Notes under the pieces: generated by a model
What the model was told of the DNA's origin: nothing
Database searches by the model: none
The model's input: the letters and a program-made list of their open reading frames with translations, nothing else
Part shown: piece by piece, positions 16,263 through 27,167 of the stretch
Numbering within the stretch: position 1 is the first letter of the stretch
How the letters are laid out: the number at the start of each line of letters is the position of its first letter
Position numbers and translations under genes: made by a program
Assembly: GCA_028871815.1 (NCBI GenBank)
Contig: JAGWMJ010000001.1
Coordinates: 496,001-560,000, forward strand
Direction of reading: 5' to 3'
Length of the DNA stretch: 64,000 nt
DNA from: Armatimonadota bacterium
Lineage (GTDB): Bacteria; Armatimonadota; Chthonomonadetes; Chthonomonadales; Chthonomonadaceae

Positions 16263-17285
16263 GTGCGCGCGATGATTCTGGCTGCGGGAGTAGGCGCGCG
16301 CCTCCACCCGCTCACTAGCCAGCTGCCGAAGCCCATGGTTCCTGTAGCCAACCGGCCCGTGATGGCGTATCTGCTCGAGCTGCTGGCGGCGCACGGATTC
16401 AAAGAGTTATGGGTGAACCTGCACTATCTCGGCGATAAGATCGAGCAGCATTTCGGCGATGGATCGGCGTTTGGCGTCTCGATCCACTGGCAGCCGGAGG
16501 AGCGCCTCTATGGGGACGCCGGCAGTTTGAAGCGCGCCGCCGGCTTCTTTCAGGAGGGTCCTGTACTGGTCATCGGCGGTGACGACCTCACCGACCTCGA
16601 CCTGACCGCGTTCCTGGCGCACCACCGGGATAACCGGGCTGACGCCACGATCGCGCTTTCACCGGTGGAAGAGACTTCGCAATACGGCGTGGCGGTGCTG
16701 GACGAACGCGGCGTGGTGGTGGGCTTTCAGGAGAAGGTCCCACTCTCCGAGGCGAAGTCGAAGCTGGCGAATACCGGCATCTACCTCTTCAACCGCGAGT
16801 TGTTGGACCTGATCCCGGCTGAGGGGGCGCCGCTGCTCGGCCGGTTTCTGCTTCCCGAGATTCTGCGCCTCGGCAAGAAGCTCTGCGGCTATCCAACCAG
16901 CGCATACTGGCGGGATGTCGGTGACCTGGAAGTCTACCGGCAGTCGCAGAGCGATCTTTTGCGCGGGCGGATGCAGTGCCGGCTTCCGGTTGCGGAGAGC
17001 TCGGCCGGCGTGTGCATTGCGTCAACGGCGCAGGTTGCGGCCGGCGCCCGGATCAAGGCTCCCGTCCTCATTGGCGAAGAGTGTGTCGTTGCGGAGGGCG
17101 CATGTATCGGCCCGGATACCGTGCTGGGAGATGGATGCCGGATTGACGCCGGCGCCCGTGTTGCTTCGACCGTGTTGTGGTCGGGCGTGCGGGTTGCCGA
17201 AGGGGTTCAGCTGGAGTCGTGCGCGGTCGGTTCAGGCGCTACTGTGGCTCAGTCGCACGAGGGTCAGATTCTCGCCGGCGGCTGA
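16263..17285 (+). CDS. NDP-sugar pyrophosphorylase with left-handed beta-helix tail
   Basis: A 340-aa protein whose GTG start follows the aminotransferase stop with no gap (an ATG lies three codons in). The N-terminal Rossmann-like domain shows MILAAGVGARLHPLTSQLPKPMVPVANRPVM, the nucleotidyltransferase signature, then GGDDLTDLDL as the metal-binding aspartate region and FQEKV as sugar-binding. Residues ~235-335 are hexapeptide-like (IGEECVVAEGACIGPDTVLGDGCRIDAGARV), forming a left-handed beta-helix. This is the layout of mannose-1-phosphate guanylyltransferase/GlmU-like enzymes. It probably works in one operon with the two preceding sugar genes. Confidence 0.85.
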   Translation: MRAMILAAGVGARLHPLTSQLPKPMVPVANRPVMAYLLELLAAHGFKELWVNLHYLGDKIEQHFGDGSAFGVSIHWQPEERLYGDAGSLKRAAGFFQEGPVLVIGGDDLTDLDLTAFLAHHRDNRADATIALSPVEETSQYGVAVLDERGVVVGFQEKVPLSEAKSKLANTGIYLFNRELLDLIPAEGAPLLGRFLLPEILRLGKKLCGYPTSAYWRDVGDLEVYRQSQSDLLRGRMQCRLPVAESSAGVCIASTAQVAAGARIKAPVLIGEECVVAEGACIGPDTVLGDGCRIDAGARVASTVLWSGVRVAEGVQLESCAVGSGATVAQSHEGQILAGG

Positions 17286-17314
17286 TCTGCCGTTTTGACG
17301 AAGGGCACGGGGGG

Positions 17315-17362
17315 TTGACGTCGCGGGGCAGCCTGTGCTAGACTACTAACTACCTCAGTAGT
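17315..17362 (+). promoter_or_regulatory. Promoter with overlapping palindromic operator of the TrmB-like gene
   Basis: TTGACG (17315-17320) and TAGACT (17339-17344) are 18 bases apart. A perfect inverted repeat, ACTACT-N9-AGTAGT (17342-17362), overlaps the -10 box and the expected transcription start. This is the usual placement for a repressor operator. Autoregulation by the encoded TrmB-like protein is plausible. Confidence 0.6.
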
Positions 17363-17390
17363 GAAGCACGGATCGAAACGACAGAGACCT

Positions 17391-19533
<2,143 letters not shown>

Positions 19534-19557
19534 TTCGACGCTCGGACACGCAGCGAC

Positions 19558-20265
19558 ATGCGGATCGCCACCTGGAACACGCAGGGCAGCAGGGGCATCG
19601 ACGGCGTCTGGTCGACGCCGCGGATCGCCTCGGCCCTGCGTCCCCTGGGCGCGGACGCCATCTGCCTGCAGGAGCTGCACCAACGGACGGTGGCGCGTGG
19701 CGGCGAAGATCAGCCTGCGCGCATTGCCGAGCTCCTTGGCCGGCACATCACGTTCCAGCCGAACGTCACCTACCTGATCGGCGCCTATGGCGTGGGGATC
19801 CTCCTGCGCGAGGCGCCGCTCGAGGTGCGCATGCACGCGCTTCCGGGTCGCGGCGAGCCGCGTGGCGCGCTCGAGGTGCGGATCGGCGCGGGTTTCGGCC
19901 GGCGGCGGCTCATCCTCTTCTGCACCCACTGGGGCCTCACCGGCGCGGCAAGGCGGGAGCAGGGCAACGCGCTTGCGGCGATCGTGCAGCAGACCTCCGG
20001 CCCCGTGGTCCTCTGCGGCGATTTCAATGAAGAGCCGGACGCGCCCGGCGTCGCCTCGCTGATCGAGCGGTGCGAGCTTCAGGACGTCGGCGGCGCGGCG
20101 CTCACCTGGCCCAGCGACCAGCCGGCTGCACGCATCGACCTCGTCCTGATCTCGAAGGGGCTGCGGGCCGGACCGCCGGAACTGTTTGGCGGCCGCGCCT
20201 CCGACCATCTCGGGGTCTGCGTGGATGTTTCACGTGAAACGGCCGACGCCGCCGGACGCCTCTAG
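19558..20265 (+). CDS. Endonuclease/exonuclease/phosphatase-fold protein
   Basis: 235 aa. The motifs of the DNase I/EEP fold are in order: RIATWNTQGSRG (N of the first active-site strand), ICLQELHQ (catalytic glutamate), LFCTHWGL (the TH block), VVLCGDFNEEPD (the GDFN block) and a C-terminal ASDHLGV (SDH block). Mg-dependent phosphodiester cleavage is expected. The substrate could be nucleic acid, a phospholipid or an inositol phosphate. No signal peptide is visible. The last ~13 codons contain the parS site, so coding and centromere sequence overlap. Confidence 0.85.
   Translation: MRIATWNTQGSRGIDGVWSTPRIASALRPLGADAICLQELHQRTVARGGEDQPARIAELLGRHITFQPNVTYLIGAYGVGILLREAPLEVRMHALPGRGEPRGALEVRIGAGFGRRRLILFCTHWGLTGAARREQGNALAAIVQQTSGPVVLCGDFNEEPDAPGVASLIERCELQDVGGAALTWPSDQPAARIDLVLISKGLRAGPPELFGGRASDHLGVCVDVSRETADAAGRL
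20226..20241. other. parS centromere site
   Basis: TGTTTCACGTGAAACG matches the bacterial parS consensus TGTTTCACGTGAAACA at 15 of 16 positions and is palindromic over its core. It lies within the 3' end of the EEP gene, about 20 bases beyond the parB stop codon. ParB should nucleate here and spread. Confidence 0.92.
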
Positions 20266-21110
20266 CCGGCGCGCGAGAGGATATCGAAGAGGCGTTCGAG
20301 TTCGCGCTGGTCGAAGTAGTCGATTTCGATACGCCCGCCCTGCCCGGCAGGCAGTATGCGGACCCGCGTATAGAGCTGCGATGAGAGCTGTTCGTTCATG
20401 AACTTGATCTCGGGCGAAGGGGCCGGCCGGCTGCGCGGCGCGACCGCTGCCGGGCTGCCGGCTGCGCGCGCAAGCTGCTCGGTTTCCCGGACGGAGAGTC
20501 CGCGCCGCACCACCTGCCGGAAGATGCGGGTCTGGGCTGCGTCGCCGGAAGCGCCGAGCAGCGCGCGGGCGTGGCCCTCGCTGATCGTGCGGCCTTCCAC
20601 CCCGTCCTGGACTTCGATCGGCAGGCTGAGGAGCCGGATCGTATTCGTCACGGCGACCCGGCTTTTGCCCACGCGCCCGGCGATCTGCTCCTGTGTGAGG
20701 CCAAACTCGTCGGCGAGCCGAAGATAGGCGCGCGCCGCTTCGATCGGCCCGATATCTTCGCGCTGCACGTTCTCCACGAGGGCGATCTCAAGCATCTCCT
20801 GCGGCGTGCAGCTCTTCACCGCAACCGGTACGCGGATAAGCCCGGCCGCCTGAGCCGCGCGGAAGCGGCGCTCACCGGCGACCAGCAGGTATCCGCCCTC
20901 CGGCTTCGGGGTGACGAGGAGTGGCTGCAGGATTCCATGCTCCCTGACGCTGGCGGCAAGCTCGGCCAGCGCCTCGGCATTGAACTGGGTTCGTGGCTGC
21001 CACGGGTTTGGTTCGATCGCGGTCAGATCGACCTCCTTCAGGCTGCTGCCCTCTTGCGCGGCTTCCGAGATCAGCGCGGCCAGACCCTTACCCAGTGCGC
21101 GTGTTGCCAT
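20262..21110 (-). CDS. parB: Chromosome-partitioning protein ParB
   Basis: 282 aa from ATG 21110 (MATRALGKGLAALI). The N-terminal lysine/glycine tail is followed by the CTPase/ParB-N domain with NPWQPRTQF, GILQPLLV and GERRFRAAQ (the GERR box). A helix-turn-helix at ~130-190 (LTQEQIAGRVGKSRVAVTNTIRLLSLP) binds parS. The C-terminal dimerisation segment reads GGRIEIDYFDQRELERLFDIL. The start overlaps the parA 3' end by 23 bases, so the two are translationally coupled. A parS site lies beside its stop codon. It partners ParA in origin segregation. Confidence 0.96.
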   Translation of the reverse strand: MATRALGKGLAALISEAAQEGSSLKEVDLTAIEPNPWQPRTQFNAEALAELAASVREHGILQPLLVTPKPEGGYLLVAGERRFRAAQAAGLIRVPVAVKSCTPQEMLEIALVENVQREDIGPIEAARAYLRLADEFGLTQEQIAGRVGKSRVAVTNTIRLLSLPIEVQDGVEGRTISEGHARALLGASGDAAQTRIFRQVVRRGLSVRETEQLARAAGSPAAVAPRSRPAPSPEIKFMNEQLSSQLYTRVRILPAGQGGRIEIDYFDQRELERLFDILSRAG

Positions 21111-21864
21111 AGCGGTGTATCTCCCGTGCGATTTCGGAATAGGCCCGGGCTCCGGGCGAGGTGCGGTCATAGAGCGCAACCGGCACTCCATGTCCCGGCG
21201 CTTCGCTCAGCCGTACGCTTCGGGGCACGGTAGTGGCCGAAACGACGTCGCCGAAGTAGGCGCGAACCTCGGCTGCCACCTGCTGCGCAAGCCTTGTGCG
21301 GGAGTCGTACAGTGTGAGCAGCACGAGGCCGACTTTCAGGCTTGGGTTCATGCCCCGCTGCACGAGCTGGATGGTCTGCAGCAGGCGGCTGAGGCCTTCC
21401 AGTGCGTAGAATTCGGTCTGCACCGGCAGAATCACTTCGCCGGAGGCGGCGAGTGCGTTCAGTGTGAGAAGTCCGAGGGATGGCGGCGAATCGATCAGGA
21501 CGGTGTCGTACCGCCCCTCTGCCTCGCGCAGCGCATGGCGCAGGGCGAGTTCGCGTCCCGGCCTCGCGGCCATCTCGATCTCCGCGCCTGCCAGGTCGAT
21601 GGTTGCGGGCACGATATCCAGCCCCGGCACGCTGGTGGCGCGGATACAGTCGGCCAGCGGCCTGGTCTCCACGAGGAGGTCCCAGCTGCCCGGCGAGCGC
21701 TCGACCGGCGCGATGCCAAGGCCCGATGTGGCGTTGGCCTGCGCATCGATGTCGGCAAGCAGCACGCGCTCACCCTCCAGCGCCAGAAATGCTGCGAGGT
21801 TGACGGCAGTGGTGGTCTTGCCAACCCCGCCCTTCTGATTGACGACGGCAAAGATGCGCGGCAT
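21088..21864 (-). CDS. parA: Chromosome-partitioning ATPase ParA (Soj)
   Basis: 258 aa. The ATG at 21864 (MPRIFAVVNQKGGVGKTTTAVNLAA) matches the usual ParA start. The deviant Walker A KGGVGKTT is at residues ~11-18, switch I follows at DIDAQANATSGLG, and Walker B is DTVLIDSPPSLGLLT. The short N-terminus without a DNA-binding extension is that of chromosomal ParA/Soj, not plasmid type Ia. It forms an operon with parB and acts on the nucleoid. Confidence 0.96.
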   Translation of the reverse strand: MPRIFAVVNQKGGVGKTTTAVNLAAFLALEGERVLLADIDAQANATSGLGIAPVERSPGSWDLLVETRPLADCIRATSVPGLDIVPATIDLAGAEIEMAARPGRELALRHALREAEGRYDTVLIDSPPSLGLLTLNALAASGEVILPVQTEFYALEGLSRLLQTIQLVQRGMNPSLKVGLVLLTLYDSRTRLAQQVAAEVRAYFGDVVSATTVPRSVRLSEAPGHGVPVALYDRTSPGARAYSEIAREIHRYGNTRTG

Positions 21865-22030
21865 GGTGGTGACGAAGGAGTTCGGTCCCAAATCTCCAGC
21901 TATTATAGAACGCGCGGGAACAATAACGGCTGCGGCGAGGCGCATTCCGCTGCCGCTGACGGAATAGCGAGACAAACGTCTCACAGAATGCCGGGTTTTG
22001 AGTTTGTCGGGGCGTGTTGGCCGCTCGCGA

Positions 22031-23824
22031 CTAAAGCTTGGCGCGCAGGCCCGATGCGAAGAGCGTTACGCCGATCGCGAGGTTTGCCGCCACCCAGAGA
22101 GGAACGGTAATTGCGGGCGCGTGAGCCGGAAGCAGCAGCGTTCCATGGGCTGCCCGCATCATCAGTGCGGAGGTGGTTCCGGCAGCCGCCCAACCGGCCA
22201 TACGCCGCTCCGCTCCGTCAAGGGGATGGATGAGCCAGAGCAGACCAAGCGGCGCCAGGGCGCCCTGGGCGAGAAGCGCGGCTGCGGATGCGGCCGGGAG
22301 CGCGGCGACGATATCGGGCGCCACGAGCCCGGCGCCGAACGAAAGCACCGCGAGCCATGACGCGGCGCGCGGGCGCGCCAGCCGGGCGTACCCACAGCAG
22401 CCGAGCAGAAGAAGGAGCGCAATCGCCAGCCGCAAGGAGCGTCCGCCGCCTTCATCGTGAGCGAGCTGGACCGCGGCGCCGGCATCGAGCAGACCTGCCC
22501 CATACCGCTTGCGATCGCCGCGCGGCGCTGCGCTCTTCTCACGAATGGCGCGAATCTCGCCGGGCGAGCTTATCCCCTCGGCCGTCAGCAGCGCGGCCAC
22601 CGCCGCCACGTGTGGAGAGGCCATCGAGGTGCCCTGGAACCAGTAGTAGCCATCGGACCGAACCCCGTCCGGCCCTCCGACAATGGTGTTCTGCAGGATG
22701 CCGCCGGTCTCGCCTTTTTCCCGTGTATCGCCGCCGGGCGCGGCGATCGCCACCTGCTTGCCCCAGGAGCTGTATGCCGCCAATTTGCCCGTGGGACCCA
22801 CCGATGAGACGGCGATGCAGCCCGGGAATGCCGCCGGATAGCCCACGCCCTCGCGACCGGAGTTTCCAGCCGCGCAGACAATGGTGACACCCTTTCGTTC
22901 GGCGTATCTGCAGGCCGATTCCATCACTTTGTCGGGAAACGGACCTCCCAGGCTCATGTTGATGATATTGGCGCCGTGGTCCGCCGCCCACCGGATGCCC
23001 TCGGCAATGGCGTCGGAAGTGCCTCCGCCACTCGCGGAGAGTACCTTGATGGGCATGATCGCCGCGTGGAAAGCCAGACCGGCCGCGCCGATTCCGTTAT
23101 CGGTGCTCTCGGCAATGGTGCCCGCGACGTGCGTGCCGTGGCCATTATCGTCGTATGGGGTGTTGTCGTCGTGCACAAAGTCCCAGCCCGGCACAAACCG
23201 GGTGGCGCCGAAATCCTCGGCTCGCCGGCCCTTCGCCGAATCGGCAGAGGCCACGCCGGTGTCGATCACCGCCGCCACGGCGCCTTTGCCGCGCGTTAGC
23301 GACCAGGCCTGTTCGGCATGGAGCATACGGAAGTTCCACTGTTCGCTATAGCGGGGATCGTTGGGAGACCATGCCGCATTGCCCGTCGCCGGCGGCGGCG
23401 CAGCGGCCTCGTCTTCTCCGAGCATTTCGCCCGGCGGGGCGGCGAAGATGTGCACGCGGTCAGCAGTAACTACCCCCGGCGCATGGCGCAGGCGGGGCAG
23501 CAGAAGGGCGGCAGCGCCGGGCGGCACCGTCGCAACGGCGACGCCAAGCTGCTCTCCGCGGGAACCGTCCCACGCCAGTGACGCGCCGGTGAGGCGGGCA
23601 ATGCCCAGCAGATCGTGCGTCGTTTCACCGTGCCGGAGCTGGACGGCCACGCGGCCCGGCACAATCCAGGCGGAGAGCTTCTCACCCGGCAGAGGTCGCA
23701 GGCGCTGCTTATGGCGCAGCGCGGTGGGAAGCACAACTGCAGCCGCCGCAGCCATCCAGACGAGCGTCACCAAACGCCTGGTCCAGAGATAACGGCCGGC
23801 CTCGCGCCTCATCGATGATGGCAT
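22031..23824 (-). CDS. Membrane-anchored subtilisin-like serine protease (S8)
   Basis: 597 aa, start ATG 23824 after GAGGTGAGAAG. It has an N-terminal membrane/signal segment (LVTLVWMAAAAAVVLP), a propeptide-like region to ~150, and a catalytic domain with AVIDTGV (Asp ~187), DDNGHGTHVAGTIA (His ~231) and GTSMASPHVAAVAALL (Ser ~399). The oxyanion-hole region CAAGNSG is also present. The last ~130 residues contain three to four hydrophobic helices, an unusual multi-pass C-terminal anchor for a subtilase. It probably cleaves extracytoplasmic proteins while anchored in the membrane. Confidence 0.9.
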   Translation of the reverse strand: MPSSMRREAGRYLWTRRLVTLVWMAAAAAVVLPTALRHKQRLRPLPGEKLSAWIVPGRVAVQLRHGETTHDLLGIARLTGASLAWDGSRGEQLGVAVATVPPGAAALLLPRLRHAPGVVTADRVHIFAAPPGEMLGEDEAAAPPPATGNAAWSPNDPRYSEQWNFRMLHAEQAWSLTRGKGAVAAVIDTGVASADSAKGRRAEDFGATRFVPGWDFVHDDNTPYDDNGHGTHVAGTIAESTDNGIGAAGLAFHAAIMPIKVLSASGGGTSDAIAEGIRWAADHGANIINMSLGGPFPDKVMESACRYAERKGVTIVCAAGNSGREGVGYPAAFPGCIAVSSVGPTGKLAAYSSWGKQVAIAAPGGDTREKGETGGILQNTIVGGPDGVRSDGYYWFQGTSMASPHVAAVAALLTAEGISSPGEIRAIREKSAAPRGDRKRYGAGLLDAGAAVQLAHDEGGGRSLRLAIALLLLLGCCGYARLARPRAASWLAVLSFGAGLVAPDIVAALPAASAAALLAQGALAPLGLLWLIHPLDGAERRMAGWAAAGTTSALMMRAAHGTLLLPAHAPAITVPLWVAANLAIGVTLFASGLRAKL

Positions 23825-23854
23825 CTTCTCACCTCGCCTGCGGCCTGCGCCGGA

Positions 23855-24052
23855 CTACTTCTTCTGCGGCAGCCAGTCGCGATGGCGGCTCACAATATAC
23901 TCATAACGGTCGGTGGTGGCTCCGGTGCGCTCGTCGAACAGCGGCGTGCCGCCGGCGTACGTGGTGCCTTTGGGGTCGCCGTACTCATTCAGCCCGCGCC
24001 GGCGGATTTCGTCATCCAGCCGCTTTCGGTCCTCCGGGGATACTTTGCTCAC
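23855..24052 (-). CDS. Small conserved-looking hydrophilic protein
   Basis: 65 aa from a GTG with GAGGAG eight bases upstream. The sequence (SPEDRKRLDDEIRRRGLNEYGDP...) is charged with no membrane segment and ends in RHRDWLPQKK. I do not recognise the family. It is spaced 30 bases from the subtilase and 39 from the radical SAM gene on the same strand, consistent with one transcript. Confidence 0.6.
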   Translation of the reverse strand: MSKVSPEDRKRLDDEIRRRGLNEYGDPKGTTYAGGTPLFDERTGATTDRYEYIVSRHRDWLPQKK

Positions 24053-24091
24053 GGTCAGCGCTCCTCTCTGTTCCGCCGGCGATGGCCGGCC

Positions 24092-25627
24092 CTACGTGGA
24101 CACCGGTTCGCGGAGCCCTTCCGCCTTAGCCTTCACGGTGATAGCGACCGGCTTAACCGGCTCGGCCTCGATCCAGGAGGCCTCCGGCATGACGGTTTTC
24201 GGCAGCGTCGGCAGGTAGTCGGCCGTCTTCATATCATGCTTGCGGATGAGATTATGGCCATACATCCGGAAAAATGCCGAGAGCACATTTCCCTGGAAGA
24301 TGGGCCTCACCACACGACCCATGCGATAGACGCGCCGCATGGCGTCAAAGGTTTCGCGCTGCAGCTCGTAGGGGCTCATGTTCTTCGGCCAGTAGACGGT
24401 ATGGTGAGCGTCGTACCGGTTCCAGTCATAGTCAAAGATGCGGCCCTGATCATGCAGCTGCTGAAAGTAGCGCGTGCCGGGCAGCGGCGTGAGGATCATG
24501 AACTGAACCGTGCTGATATCGTTCCTGATCGCGAAATCCGCGGTATGCCTCAGTACATCCGGGGTGTCGCCATCTGCGCCGAAGACGAACATTCCGTGGG
24601 CGCGGATACCGTACTCCTTGAGGATGCGTATGGCGTCGACGATCTGCTCCACACTCTGCTTCTTGTTGTACTCGTCCAGCGTGGCCTGATTCACCGACTC
24701 GAGGCCCAGATAGAGCATGTGGCAGTTCGTGCGGAGCATCAGTTCGAGCAGTTCGCGATCCCGCACGATCTCGGTGGCGCGCACCTGTGCGGTCCACGCG
24801 CGAGGCACCACATCCGCGCGGATCATATTCTCCAGCAGCTGCTTGGTGCGCTTGTTGTAGGCATTGAAGTTGTCGTCATAAAAGAAGACGGAGCTGATCC
24901 GGTTCAGGTGGAGCTGCTTCATTTCGCTGATGACGCTCTGTGGATCCGCCGGATCGATGGAGCGGTAGCGCATTTTCTGGCTGAACATCTCGATCACCGA
25001 GCAGAAGGTGCAGTCGAACGGGCAGCCGCGCGAGGTGACGATGGGCGCCACCTTCATCCGCTCCCGGCCCACGATGGAGGTGAGTTCGGGGAAGGGCAGG
25101 CTGTCGATATCCTGGACACTCTTGCTGGCGTCGATTCGCTCGCTGAAGCTGGTGCGGAGCGTGGTGCCGAGCACGCGCTCCGGCGGTTCGCCATCTTCCC
25201 AGGCCTGAAGGAGCGGCACGATGAGGTGCTCGGCCTCGCCCTGAATCACGTGATCGCAGACGGGCTGCTGGATACCCCAGCGCGCGCAGAACTCGCCGTC
25301 GAAGGGCTCTTCGGGCATGAAGGTGACGTGAACACCGCCGATGGCGACCACCGCCTTCGGATTTCGCTGCTTGACGAGCGCGCCGAGCTTGTAGGCGGCC
25401 ATCGCGGTTGAGGTCGTTGTGGATATCCCGACAAAGTCGGCAGAGCAGACATCCTCGACATTGACCGGCGCGAGATCCTCACAGTAGATGGTGATATCGG
25501 TGTAGCCGGCCCGGCGGAGTATCGCCGCCAGCTGCGGAAGGCCGAGGCGCGGCAGGGCGACACGGCTGTAGACGTGGTAGCCCGGCGCCCGGGGCTCTAC
25601 CAGTACGATTTTGCTGAATCTCTTCAC
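24092..25627 (-). CDS. B12-binding-domain radical SAM protein
   Basis: 511 aa from GTG 25627 with GGAG about nine bases upstream. The N-terminal ~150 residues resemble a cobalamin-binding domain (GLPQLAAILRRAGYTDITIY, DFVGISTTTSTAMAAYKLG, VAIGGVHVTFMPEE). The radical SAM core at ~205-420 carries the cluster motif CPFDCTFC after VTSRG, and later LGLESVNQATLDEYNKKQ. A C-terminal extension of ~90 residues has YELQRETFDAMRRVY, typical of the BchE/HpnP/P-methylase-like group. Methyl transfer or a rearrangement reaction is possible; the substrate is unknown. Confidence 0.88.
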   Translation of the reverse strand: MKRFSKIVLVEPRAPGYHVYSRVALPRLGLPQLAAILRRAGYTDITIYCEDLAPVNVEDVCSADFVGISTTTSTAMAAYKLGALVKQRNPKAVVAIGGVHVTFMPEEPFDGEFCARWGIQQPVCDHVIQGEAEHLIVPLLQAWEDGEPPERVLGTTLRTSFSERIDASKSVQDIDSLPFPELTSIVGRERMKVAPIVTSRGCPFDCTFCSVIEMFSQKMRYRSIDPADPQSVISEMKQLHLNRISSVFFYDDNFNAYNKRTKQLLENMIRADVVPRAWTAQVRATEIVRDRELLELMLRTNCHMLYLGLESVNQATLDEYNKKQSVEQIVDAIRILKEYGIRAHGMFVFGADGDTPDVLRHTADFAIRNDISTVQFMILTPLPGTRYFQQLHDQGRIFDYDWNRYDAHHTVYWPKNMSPYELQRETFDAMRRVYRMGRVVRPIFQGNVLSAFFRMYGHNLIRKHDMKTADYLPTLPKTVMPEASWIEAEPVKPVAITVKAKAEGLREPVST

Positions 25628-25699
25628 AAGGAAGTCTCCTGGCTTCTTGTCGCTCCACGGTTGACGACAGGCGTGGGCGGCTTGCAGCAGTCGGTCAGG

Positions 25700-26677
25700 T
25701 TATGCATCGGGCTGCACGGCCCGAAGCTCGGCTGCCGTCGTCTCGGGCAGCGTATCGTTGATAAAGGCGCCGGCGCCGGCCTCCGAGCCGGCCAGGTATT
25801 TGAGCTTGCGCGGCGTGCGGTACGGCGGATAGATCTCTACGTGAAACCGGTACCACGGTGTGCTTTCGCCATCCGTGGGACGCTGGTGCATCAGCATGAT
25901 GTAGGGCATCGAGCGGTTCCAGAGGAGATTGAGCCGCAGGGTGGCCTCCTTGAGGATAGCGGCCAGCGCGGCTCGTTCCGCCGGCGTGAACTCCGTGATG
26001 GCGCTTCGCGGCGCCGTGGGGGTGATATGCAGTTCATAGGGATAGCGCGCATAGAACGGCACCACGGCCGCAAAGTGCTCGTTCTGCGTCACAATGCGCC
26101 GGCCATCTTCAAGTTCCTGCTTCAGAAGATCGCCGAGCAGATCGCCACCGGTCTGCTGAAAGTAGTCTCGTGCCGACGCCAGCTCGCGGGCAGGCGTGGG
26201 TGGCACGAAGGGATAGGCGTAGATCTGCCCGTGCGGATGCTGAAGCGTTACGCCGATCTCTTTTCCCTTGTTCTCGAAGATGTAGACGTACCGGACGCCG
26301 GGCCGGTTTCCAAGCTCATGAAACCGGTGCGCCCACACCTCCACCAGCTCCCGGATTCGTGTTACGGGCAGCGTGGCGAACTCGGCGTCGTAGTCCGGCG
26401 TGTAGCAGATCACCTCGCAGGCCCCGTCGGCGGGACGCACGGGTGCCAGCACACTGCCGCAGACGGCCGGCTCGGGAGGTGACTCCCGCAGGGAGGGAAA
26501 GCGGTTCTCAAACACCACAATCTCGTAATCCGGCGCCGGGATTTCGGTGGGTACGCCTCCGGGCGCCGTTGGCGCTAGCGGGTCGTAATCCTTGGGAGGC
26601 AGAAAGGTGCGCTCCTGCCGGTGTGTGGCCGTTATCACCCACTCCTGCAGAAGCGGGTGCCAGCGCAGCTCAGACAT
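25700..26677 (-). CDS. galT: Galactose-1-phosphate uridylyltransferase
   Basis: 325 aa from ATG 26677 (MSELRWHPLLQEWVITATHRQ), seven codons inside the longest frame; GGAG sits just upstream. The HIT-like active site HPHGQ appears in VTLQHPHGQIYAYPF, with the nucleophilic histidine between prolines. Substrate and metal-related parts include FENRFPSL, YIFENKGKEIG and YRFHVEIYPP. It exchanges UMP between UDP-glucose and galactose-1-phosphate in the Leloir pathway. The start overlaps the end of the small upstream gene by 8 bases. Confidence 0.92.
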   Translation of the reverse strand: MSELRWHPLLQEWVITATHRQERTFLPPKDYDPLAPTAPGGVPTEIPAPDYEIVVFENRFPSLRESPPEPAVCGSVLAPVRPADGACEVICYTPDYDAEFATLPVTRIRELVEVWAHRFHELGNRPGVRYVYIFENKGKEIGVTLQHPHGQIYAYPFVPPTPARELASARDYFQQTGGDLLGDLLKQELEDGRRIVTQNEHFAAVVPFYARYPYELHITPTAPRSAITEFTPAERAALAAILKEATLRLNLLWNRSMPYIMLMHQRPTDGESTPWYRFHVEIYPPYRTPRKLKYLAGSEAGAGAFINDTLPETTAAELRAVQPDA

Positions 26678-26915
26678 CGGGCTCCGCCTGCGGTTCATCG
26701 GCAGCCGAGTCGAATGCTGCCCGCTGGGCGGGAGTGGCCGTGGCTGGAAAGTGAAAGTAGATCAGCCGGCGTCCGTCGCATTTCCGCACCGGCTTAACGC
26801 GCATCTCGACGGCGCTCGCATCGTCGTGCTCTGTGCGCTGCTCGTCCGCCCTGTCGTGTGCCACCGAGCCTCCCTCGTTCCCCAGCGCGCCGCCGGCCGA
26901 TCGCGCAGACCACAA
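26670..26915 (-). CDS. Small hypothetical protein overlapping galT
   Basis: Up to 81 aa. The C-terminal half (MRVKPVRKCDGRRLIYFHFPATATPAQRAAF) looks like real protein, so the true start may be the ATG at 26804, giving about 44 aa. The N-terminal part of the longer reading is low-complexity and doubtful. The stop overlaps the galT start by 8 bases, suggesting translational coupling. Family not recognised. Confidence 0.45.
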   Translation of the reverse strand: MWSARSAGGALGNEGGSVAHDRADEQRTEHDDASAVEMRVKPVRKCDGRRLIYFHFPATATPAQRAAFDSAADEPQAEPDV

Positions 26916-27167
26916 ACAGAGTACATCAAAACCGCGGCATGGTAACCTGCCGGTTCACGACAGGAGACGGCCGGTGTCCGACGCGGGACACGATCCCGGC
27001 GCGGTTTGCGCGAACCGGCGCCGGCGGCTGGCGCCACATTCAGCCGTCCTGGCGTCGAGCCGGCGGGCACTTTGCGAAACCGGTGCTTTGCTCCTCAACG
27101 TCGAAAGACGGTAGACTGACCTTGCCGCCGGCCGCCACGCAGCCGCCGCCGGCGAAAGGGCCTCTCG

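Noticed and set aside
23882-25411. A 509-codon plus-strand frame opposite the radical SAM gene
   Set aside because: The radical SAM protein with CPFDCTFC and a B12-binding-type domain is clearly the real reading.
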